From: Nematostella vectensis
Lineage: Eukaryota; Cnidaria; Anthozoa; Actiniaria; Edwardsiidae
Length of the DNA stretch: 64,000 nt
NCBI RefSeq assembly: GCF_932526225.1
Contig: NC_064036.1
Coordinates: 1,178,001-1,242,000 of the forward strand
Reading direction: 5' to 3'
Below the pieces are notes generated by a model, which made no database searches, was not told where the DNA came from, and saw nothing but the letters and a program-made list of their open reading frames with translations. Positions 25,801 through 34,853 of the stretch are shown one piece after another. Each line of letters begins with the position of its first letter. Position 1 is the stretch's first letter. The translations under genes were made by a program, and so were the position numbers.

Positions 25801-28800
25801 CTACATTGAAATGCGCGCAATATAGGATGCTTTGTATTCTGAGGTTTTGGAATCTGGAGTTTGGATAATAAGCAGGCCCCCAGCAGCTGACCGCATAAAC
25901 GTAAAGCGAGCACTCACAAGAATGAAGAAGAGTGGTATAGTAGAGCCGCACACGCTGTAAGGACGCACTTTGTGATAAAAATATCCGTCATACATTTTGT
26001 TATAAAAATATATGACGCACTTTGTTTTCAAAATGTCTGAAGCATTTTGTTATAAAAATATCTGACGCACTTTGTTAATAAACTATCTGACGCATTTTGT
26101 TATAAAAAGATCTAGGCCTATAATACGGTTACGCCACGCACAGCTCGCAGCATTCTGGTTTTGTCAATATTCTATGCGATTTTACGAACCCCTTCCCCCT
26201 TACGTCTTTAATTGCATTTTTGATTTTTTAATGGATATTTAGGCCGGTATGTAGGTTAATAAGCTTCACAAAGAAAAAAAGAATCGCCAAATCCCACTTT
26301 ATTTATTTTTATTTGTTTTATGATTTTTACATGATATCAAAACAACTGTTCCCAGAACAACGTCTTTTTTCTTCCCTAATTTGATGTCCTGTACACAATA
26401 AAAGACAATGCGCCCGTGCGTTACGATTACGGCTAAGCTGGAGATTTCGGCCCCGGCACCGTTATCGAGCACTCACAAGAATGAAGAAGAGTGGTATAGA
26501 AGAGTCGCACACGCTGTAAGGACGCACTTTGTGATAAAAATATCTGACGCATTTTGTTATATATTCTGACGCACCCAAGGATTTTCATCGTAGTATTTGT
26601 CAATAAATAGTTTCACAGACAGCTTTGTCACCCATAGTTTCTATTATTGTTAGTACATCTTGATCAAATGCTTGTTTTCCTTGTTTTTTTTTTCTTTTTT
26701 CTTCAAATATTTAATGCGTCTAAAATATCTGGTAGATCTCAGAATAACCTCAGAATAACCCAAAATTGAAGCGGAGAAAAACAATTCTAAGGACGCCATT
26801 AGTGGGAAAAAGGGGAAAATGGTTTTACGCGGTGACTAAAAAGGGAAAAAATTTTACGCGTGACTAAATGCCCGACAGTCGGAAAAGGTCCTCAATGGAC
26901 TAAATGCCCGACAGTTTTCAATCTATTCTAATATCCCAATAAATTGTCGACCTAGTAAGTATTCTATATATGTTGAAAAAAGGCAAGCGAATCTGAATTG
27001 AGCTTTTTTGTCTGAATTGAATGATTTTCCTTGCTTTTATACACAATAAAATCGTAATCAAAGTTACTCTTTTATTTGCTATAATAACACTGTCAGGAAA
27101 GGTCTCCAAAGGTAAAGCGACTGCCGGGCATATAGCTACTGTGTTACTTGAAAAACATAAAACTAAAATCCTGATAACGGGCCTGCTAGCCCTTCCTAAG
27201 ACCCTGACGCCTGGGTGCCCTATGCATTTCCAGATCGTAAGGGCAACTTTTTGTTACCCTGTGCATGTGTTGCCATGTAAACGCCAAGACTACATACATG
27301 GCACAGCCCCGTGGGAAAATCACGGCTATGCGCTGAAATATCATAACATTAAACATAATAATGCCATAAAAAGTACTCATAGTCTGATAGTAAATAGAAA
27401 AAAAAAAAGAAATTCGAGAGCATGGCCAAGAGTCGAACCTCGTCAAGATCAGGTTAAAATTGAAAAAATAGACCATACTTCCAGACATGCGCTGAAACAC
27501 CGTATGGCAGCATGAAGCTTTACGGCTAAGCTGGAGATTTCGGCCCCAGCACCGCTATCTAGCGAACTGTACAACACAAAGGAACCTGAGGTACCCGCGC
27601 ATTAATGGGGAGGCAATAACCAGGATCCCAGGCCTGTCTTAGTCGGTTACGCCACGCACAGCTCGCTGAGATGTACACTGAAAAATATCGTGGTCTTTTA
27701 CACGCTTGCCTCTCTTGGGAATAGGTGTGTTGCTATAATAATGTAGTGCGTCGTCATCATATTACGACCTAGGCCTACATTGCTGCCTTTAGCCTTTGTA
27801 CTCCTTTGTCCAGTCATGCACGTGCATATGACATTTTTTGTGTACAAAACAACAAAAGCAAGCTACATTGGAATGCGCGCAATCTAGGATGCTTTGTGTT
27901 CTGAGGTTTTAGAATCTGGAGTTTGGATAATATGCAGGCCCCCAGCAGCTGACCGCATAAACGTAAAGCGAGCACTCACAAGAATGAAGAAGAGTGGTAT
28001 AGTAGAGTCGCACACGCTGTAAGGACGCACTTTGTGATAAAAATGTCTGACGCATTTTGTTATAAAAATATCTGACGCACTTTGTTATCAAAATATCTGA
28101 CGCATTTTGTTATATATTCTGACGCACCCAAGGATTTTCATCGTAGTATTTGTCAATAAATAGTTTTACAGACAGCTTTGTCACCCATAGTTTCTATTAT
28201 TGTTAGTACATCTTGATCAAATGCTTGTTTTCCTTGTTTTGTTTTCTTTTTTCTTCAAATATTTAATGCGTCTAAAATATCTGGTATATCTCAGAATAAC
28301 CTCAGAATAACCCAAAATTGAAGCGGAGAAAAACAAATCTAAGGACGCCATTAGTGGGAAAAAGGGGAAAATGGTTTTACGCGGTGACTAAAAAGGGAAA
28401 AAAATTTACGCGTGACTAAATGCCCGACAGTCGGAAAAGGTCCTCAATGGACTAAATGCCCGACAGTTTTCAATCTATTCTAATATCCCAATAAATTGTC
28501 GACCTAGTAAGTATTCTATATATGTTAAAAAAAGGCAAGCGAATCTGAATTGAGCTTTTTTGTCTGAATTGAATGATTTTCCTTGCTTTTATTCACCATA
28601 AAATCGTAATCAAAGTTACTCTTTTATTTGCTACAATAACACTGTCGGGAAAGGTCTCCAAAGGTAAAGCGACTGCCGGGCATATAGCTACTGTGTTACT
28701 TGAAAAACATAAAACTAAAATCCTGATAACGGGCCTGCTAGCCCTTCCTAAGACCCTGACGCCTGGGTGCCCTATGCATTTCCAGATCGTAAGGGCAACT

Positions 28801-29940
28801 TTTTGTTACCCTGTGCATGTGTTGCCATGTAAACGCCAAGACTACATACATGGCACAGCCCCGTGGGAAAATCATGGCTATGCGCTGAAATATCATAACA
28901 TGAAACATAATAATGCCATAAAAAGTACTCATAGTCTGATAGTAAATGGAAAAAAAAAGAAATTCGAGAGCATGACCAAGTATCGAACCTCGTCAAGATC
29001 AGGGTAAAATGGAAAAAATAGACCATACTTCCAGACATGCGCTGAAACACCGTATGGCAGCAAGAAGCTTTACGGCTAAGCTGGAGATTTCGGCCCCAGC
29101 ACCGCTATCTAGCGAACTGTACAACACAAAGGAACCTGAGGTACCTGCGCATTAATGGGGAGGCAATAACCAGGATCCCAGGCCTGTTTTAGTCGGTTAC
29201 GCCACGCACAGATCGCTGAGATGTATACTGAAAAATACCGGGGTCTTTTACACGCTTGCCTCTCTTGGAAATAGGTGTGTTGCTATAGTAATGTAGTGCG
29301 TCGTCATCATATTACGATCTAGGCCTACATTTCTGCCTTTAGCCTTTGTACTCCTTTGTCAAGTCATGCACGTGCATATGACATTTTTTGTGAACAAAAC
29401 AACAAAAGCAAGCTACATTGAAATGCGCGCAATCTAGGATACTTTGTATTCTGAGGTTTTGGAATCTGGAGTTTGGATAATAAGCAGGCCCCCAGCAGCT
29501 GACCACATAAACGTAAAGTCGCACACACTGTAAGGACGCACTTTGTGATAAAAATATATGTCGCACTTTGTTTTCAAAATATCTGACGCATTTTGTTATA
29601 AAAATATCTGACGCACTTTGTTATAAAAGTATCTGACGCATTTTGTTATAAAAATATCTGACGCACTTTGTGATAAAAATATCTGACGCATTTTGTTATA
29701 AAAATATCTGAGCCAATTTGTTATAAAAATATCTGACGCTTTTTGTTATAAATTCTGACGCACCCAAGGATTTTCATCGTAGTAAATAGTTTTACAGACA
29801 GCTTCGTCACCCTTAGTTGCTATTATTGTTAGTACATCTTGATCAAATGCTTTTTTTTCTTTTTTTTTTCTTTTTTCTTCAAATATTTAATGCGTCTAAA
29901 ATATTTGGTAGATGTCAAAATAACCTCAGCCAATCCAACA
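22900..29940. repeat. Tandem array of a 1.55-kb unit (4 full copies plus partials)
   Basis: Equivalent points at 23448, 25002, 27021 and 28573 give spacings of 1554, 2019 and 1552. The longer third interval holds a partial duplication plus about 360 bp of unrelated sequence (26110-26460). Each unit has a 26-bp subrepeat (TGACGCATTTTGTTATAAAA) that expands at its edges, strongest at 29540-29760, and repeated 'aaatgcccgacag' motifs. A ~144-codon frame (start at 23448, 25002, 27021, 28573) is shared by the copies but breaks in copy 1 and resembles nothing known. I take the unit as non-coding. Confidence 0.9.
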
Positions 29941-30135
29941 TCTTTTTTATAGCTGGCTAGAGATGTTTTTGAACATTGTTATAGAGTACTAGAATTTTAT
30001 CGTGAATCTACAACATTGTTATAGACAGGATTTGCTGAGGGAAAATGTTTAGTTATAAAACATATGAAAACAAATAATATTGGGTGATACTTCAATAAGG
30101 AGTGTGTTCCCCTCCTCCCTTGGGCTTGGGCCAAG

Positions 30136-30258
30136 TGAACTGCGATATGATCACGAGTTCTGACAGCTGCGAGGGAGACCACACGTTCACTATACGAAAA
30201 CAAGTCACAAGAGGAGGGGCGTATAAACCGAAACTTTTTGTTTGTGTTGTTTGTTTAG
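30136..30258 (+). other. Candidate exon leading into the 38-bp array
   Basis: After an AG at 30134-30135 an open frame with several Cys (NCDM, DSCEGDHTFTIRKQ, KLFVCVVCLG) runs to a perfect donor (TTTAG|GTGAGTAC) at 30259. The last 22 bases of this stretch are the sequence repeated in the array, so the array could be a duplicated exon end. No family is recognised and no partner exon is found. Confidence 0.3.
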
Positions 30259-33200
30259 GTGAGTACATAATTTATTTGTTTGTGTTGTTTGTTTAGGTGA
30301 GTACATAATTTATTTGTTTGTGTTGTTTGTTTAGGTGAGTACATAATTTATTTGTTTGTGTTGTTTGTTTAGGTGAGTACATAATTTATTTGTTTGCGTT
30401 GTTTGTTTAGGTGAGTACATAATTTATTTGTTTGTGTTGTTTGTTTAGGTGAGTACATAATTTATTTGTTTGTGTTGTTTGTTTAGGTGAGTACATAATT
30501 TATTTGTTTGTGTTGTTTGTTTAGGTGAGTACATAATTTATTTGTTTGTGTTGTTTGTTTAGGTGAGTACATAATTTATTTGTTTGTGTTGTTTGTTTAG
30601 GTGAGTACATAATTTATTTGTTTGTGTTGTTTGTTTAGGTGAGTACATAATTTATTTGTTTGTGTTGTTTGTTTAGGTGAGTACATAATTTATTTGTTTG
30701 TGTTGTTTGTTTAGGTGAGTACATAATTTATTTGTTTGTGTTGTTTGTTTAGGTGAGTACATAATTTATTTGTTTGTGTTGTTTGTTTAGGTGAGTACAT
30801 AATTTATTTGTTTGTGTTGTTTGTTTAGGTGAGTACATAATTTATTTGTTTGTGTTGTTTGTTTAGGTGAGTACATAATTTATTTGTTTGTGTTGTTTGT
30901 TAAGGTGAGTACATAATTTATTTGCTTGTGTTGTTTGTTTAGGTGAGTACATAATTTATTTGTTTGTGTTGTTTGTTTAGGTGAGTACATAATTTATTTG
31001 TTTGTGTTGTTTGTTTAGGTGAGTACATAATTTATTTGTTTGTGTTGTTTGTTTAGGTGAGTACATAATTTATTTGTTTGTGTTGTTTGTTTAGGTGAGT
31101 ACATAATTTATTTGTTTGTGTTGTTTGTTTAGGTGAGTACATAATTTATTTGTTTGTGTTGTTTGTTTAGGTGAGTACATAATTTATTTGTTTGTGTTGT
31201 TTGTTTAGGTGAGTACATAATTTATTTGTTTGTGTTGTTTGTTTAGGTGAGTACATAATTTATTTGTTTGTGTTGTTTGTTTAGGTGAGTACATAATTTA
31301 TTTGTTTGTGTTGTTTGTTTAGGTGAGTACATAATTTATTTGTTTGTGTTGTTTGTTTAGGTGAGTACATAATTTATTTGTTTGTGTTGTTTGTTTAGGT
31401 GAGTACATAATTTATTTGTTTGTGTTGTTTGTTTAGGTGAGTACATAATTTATTTGTTTGTGTTGTTTGTTTAGGTGAGTACATAATTTATTTGTTTGTG
31501 TTGTTTGCTTAGGTGAGTACATAATTTATTTGTTTGTGTTGTTTGTTTAGGTGAGTACATAATTTATTTGTTTGTGTTGTTTGTTTAGGTGAGTACATAA
31601 TTTATTTGTTTGTGTTGTTTGTTTAGGTGAGTACATAATTTATTTGTTTGTGTTGTTTGTTTAGGTGAGTACATAATTTATTTGTTTGTGTTGTTTGTTT
31701 AGGTGAGTACATAATTTATTTGTTTGTGTTGTTTGTTTAGGTGAGTACATAATTTATTTGTTTGTGTTGTTTGTTTAGGTGAGTACATAATTTATTTGTT
31801 TGTGTTGTTTGTTTAGGTGAGTACATAATTTATTTGTTTGTGTTGTTTGTTTAGGTGAGTACATAATTTATTTGTTTGTGTTGTTTGTTTAGGTGAGTAC
31901 ATAATTTATTTGTTTGTGTTGTTTGTTTAGGTGAGTACATAATTTATTTGTTTGTGTTGTTTGTTTAGGTGAGTACATAATTTATTTGTTTGTGTTGTTT
32001 GTTTAGGTGAGTACATAATTTATTTGTTTGTGTTGTTTGTTTAGGTGAGTACATAATTTATTTGTTTGTGTTGTTTGTTTAGGTGAGTACATAATTTATT
32101 TGTTTGTGTTGTTTGTTTAGGTGAGTACATAATTTATTTGTTTGTGTTGTTTGTTTAGGTGAGTACATAATTTATTTGTTTGTGTTGTTTGTTTAGGTGA
32201 GTACATAATTTATTTGTTTGTGTTGTTTGTTTAGGTGAGTACATAATTTATTTGTTTGTGTTGTTTGTTTAGGTGAGTACATAATTTATTTGTTTGTGTT
32301 GTTTGTTTAGGTGAGTACATAATTTATTTGTTTGTGTTGTTTGTTTAGGTGAGTACATAATTTATTTGTTTGTGTTGTTTGTTTAGGTGAGTACATAATT
32401 TATTTGTTTGTGTTGTTTGTTTAGGTGAGTACATAATTTATTTGTTTGTGTTGTTTGTTTAGGTGAGTACATAATTTATTTGTTTGTGTTGTTTGTTTAG
32501 GTGAGTACATAATATATTTGTTTGTGTTGTTTGTTTAGGTGAGTACATAATTTATTTGTTTGTGTTGTTTGTTTAGGTGAGTACATAATTTATTTGTTTG
32601 TGTTGTTTGTTTAGGTGAGTACATAATTTATTTGTTTGTGTTGTTTGTTTAGGTGAGTACATAATTTATTTGTTTGTGTTGTTTGTTTAGGTGAGTACAT
32701 AATTTATTTGTTTGTGTTGTTTGTTTAGGTGAGTACATAATTTATTTGTTTGTGTTGTTTGTTTAGGTGAGTACATAATTTATTTGTTTGTGTTGTTTGT
32801 TTAGGTGAGTACATAATTTATTTGTTTGTGTTGTTTGTTAAGGTGAGTACATAATTTATTTGTTTGTGTTGTTTGTTTAGGTGAGTACATAATTTATTTG
32901 TTTGTGTTGTTTGTTTAGGTGAGTACATAATTTATTTGTTTGTGTTGTTTGTTTAGGTGAGTACATAATTTATTTGTTTGTGTTGTTTGTTTAGGTGAGT
33001 ACATAATTTATTTGTTTGTGTTGTTTGTTTAGGTGAGTACATAATTTATTTGTTTGTGTTGTTTGTTTAGGTGAGTACATAATTTATTTGTTTGTGTTGT
33101 TTGTTTAGGTGAGTACATAATTTATTTGTTTGTGTTGTTTGTTTAGGTGAGTACATAATTTATTTGTTTGTGTTGTTTGTTTAGGTGAGTACATAATTTA

Positions 33201-33608
33201 TTTGTTTGTGTTGTTTGTTTAGGTGAGTACATAATTTATTTGTTTGTGTTGTTTGTTTAGGTGAGTACATAATTTATTTGTTTGTGTTGTTTGTTTAGGT
33301 GAGTACATAATTTATTTGTTTGTGTTGTTTGTTTAGGTGAGTACATAATTTATTTGTTTGTGTTGTTTGTTTAGGTGAGTACATAATTTATTTGTTTGTG
33401 TTGTTTGTTTAGGTGAGTACATAATTTATTTGTTTGTGTTGTTTGTTTAGGTGAGTACATAATTTATTTGTTTGTGTTGTTTGTTTAGGTGAGTACATAA
33501 TTTATTTGTTTGTGTTGTTTGTTTAGGTGAGTATATAATTTATTTGTTTGTGTTGTTTGTTTAGGTGAGTACATAATTTATTTGTTTGTGTTGTTTGTTT
33601 AGGTGAGT
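30237..33608 (+). repeat. 38-bp minisatellite with 89 AG|GTGAGT junctions
   Basis: GTGAGT occurs at 30259, 30297 and so on to 33603. This is 3344 bp, exactly 88 periods of 38 with no indel. Each unit is a T/G-rich tract ending TTTAG followed at once by GTGAGTACATAA. That is a 3' splice-site-like element fused to a strong 5' splice-site-like element. Only a handful of point variants are seen. Confidence 0.97.
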
Positions 33609-34010
33609 TTATGTCAAGCGAAGGCGACTGCTAAATTACAGCATCATTCACGGCTAAGTGGCATAGCCGGTTTGCCTCAGTTAAACTTCATCGGCAAAAA
33701 AAACTGCAGGGCGACTTCGACTCGAACGAAGTGCTTTAAACCACAGCTTAGATCCATGTGGGATCTAGAGCTGCGACCGGGCTAGCGTGATGCCAATTGT
33801 GCGGATCACGCATGCGACCTTTGCTAGTCTAAAACTCCGTCGGATAACCGGCTATGCCATGCTGACGAGTCCTAATAAGGACGAAACAGCTGTCCATGGT
33901 TGCCGAACTGCACGGGTAATAGACTGTGCTAGCGTCCCGTCTTGGCCCGACTGGTGCCAATGTGTGTATGCTAGTGTGCTTCTAAAGTTCACATTGAATT
34001 AACCGATGGA
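33606..34010 (+). mobile_element. Retrozyme-like structured element (approximate limits)
   Basis: A GC-richer, hairpin-dense segment between the 38-bp array and the duplicated ShKT exon. Hairpins include CTTCG/CGAAG at about 33715 and a stem at 33738-33768. It carries a hammerhead ribozyme (33849-33905). Metazoan retrozymes and Penelope-like terminal repeats are the known genomic carriers of such ribozymes. Only one ribozyme copy is seen, so the element may be incomplete. Limits are estimated from composition. Confidence 0.5.
33849..33905 (+). ncRNA. Hammerhead ribozyme (type I)
   Basis: Core CTGACGA at 33862-33868; stem II GTCCT/AGGAC with AATA loop (33869-33882); GAAA at 33883-33886; short stem III closed by AGCT; cleavage triplet GTC at 33892-33894, so the cut is after 33894. 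Stem I is GCCATG (33856-33861) with CATGGT (33895-33900), then an internal loop, then CGGC (33849-33852) with GCCG (33902-33905). All conserved core bases are present. Self-cleavage is inferred from structure. Confidence 0.88.
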
Positions 34011-34139
34011 AATGGATTCTTTGTGTGGCATTGAGCGGGAGCATAAAATGGCGGCGTGATTGGCCTTCTTTAAAAATGGCTTGCTTATACTTTATCTGTT
34101 TTCATGATTCCTTTATTGATATGGCCATTATCATTTTAG

Positions 34140-34346
34140 GTTACCCTTAGCAACAGAAAGGGCCCGTCAGAGATAGACGTGCAGCAGATGAACCTCCTGT
34201 ACAAGTGCAGTGGGGGAGGGGGAGGGGGAGGGGGTGGTAGTAGTTGTCAAGACAAGATTAACAAATGCAGTCAGTGGTTTAAGCAGTACTGTAGTTGGCA
34301 CCAATACGTACGGGAGAACTGCAAGAGATCCTGTAAACTGTGCTGA
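34140..34346 (+). CDS. Second copy of the astacin/ShKT terminal exon
   Basis: After the acceptor TTTTAG, a phase-0 exon closely parallels 19502-19717: the same astacin end (VTL.NRK.PS.IDV.QMNLLYKC), a Gly linker, a ShKT domain with all six Cys, and a TGA at 34344-34346. The linker and ShKT loops have diverged, while the protease part is almost identical at DNA level. No other astacin exons are found between 19.7 and 34.1 kb. It is either an alternative last exon of the gene at 13945 or the relic of a duplicated gene. The acceptor and frame are intact. Confidence 0.8.
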   Translation, partial: VTLSNRKGPSEIDVQQMNLLYKCSGGGGGGGGGSSCQDKINKCSQWFKQYCSWHQYVRENCKRSCKLC

Positions 34347-34443
34347 GCTCTAGGTCTTTGAAACAGATTTCTCCCCTCCAGAATTGAGTAAACTATATAA
34401 AGTATAGAAACTAGAGGTGTATAGTGTGTGTATAGAGTAATGG

Positions 34444-34449
34444 AATAAA
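34444..34449 (+). terminator. AATAAA polyadenylation signal after second ShKT exon
   Basis: AATAAA lies 98 bp after the TGA at 34346. Confidence 0.5.
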
Positions 34450-34576
34450 TAGGCAAACAACCATGACATCGTGGTAATCAAATGATACAGTCATAAAGCT
34501 TTAGAAAGTTTTAAAAAGAGATAAAAATCTTAACTCAATTTAAAAAATGCTTCTTCATTCATGGAGCAAAAATATA

Positions 34577-34779
34577 AGGGCCCCCGAATGGCCCCCCGAA
34601 ATTTCGAAGTGCTCGCAGTTTCCGGCTAATGCTCGCACGCTCGCGCAATTTTTTTACACCGTGCTCGCATTGTATTTCTCGATGTTCTCGCTGCTGCTCG
34701 ATTTATTCAACAACTAAAAATGTCTCGCATAAAAAACGGGGTGCTCGCAAGTGCTCGCCAAAGACCACTCGGGGGGCCT
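34577..34779. mobile_element. MITE rich in TGCTCGC heptamers
   Basis: Inverted ends AGGGCCCCCGAATGG (34577-34591) and CCACTCGGGGGGCCT (34765-34779), 15 bp with two mismatches. The interior has five exact TGCTCGC motifs plus related GCTCGC/TCTCGC motifs. Confidence 0.75.
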
Positions 34780-34853
34780 AGTATATGCACAAACAGAAAA
34801 GAATCGCTTTCTTCAATGAAAATAGTAACATTATTAACAGAGTTCATAAGTCC

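Noticed and set aside
23448..29007. Repeated 90-164-codon frames as a tandem gene family
   Set aside because: The frame is disrupted in copy 1, ends differ by A-run length, there is no signal, domain or splice context, and the DNA outside the frame is equally conserved. That fits recent duplication rather than coding constraint.
30237..33608. CRISPR array
   Set aside because: Repeat units abut with no variable spacers, and the genome is clearly eukaryotic. The same holds for the other tandem arrays.
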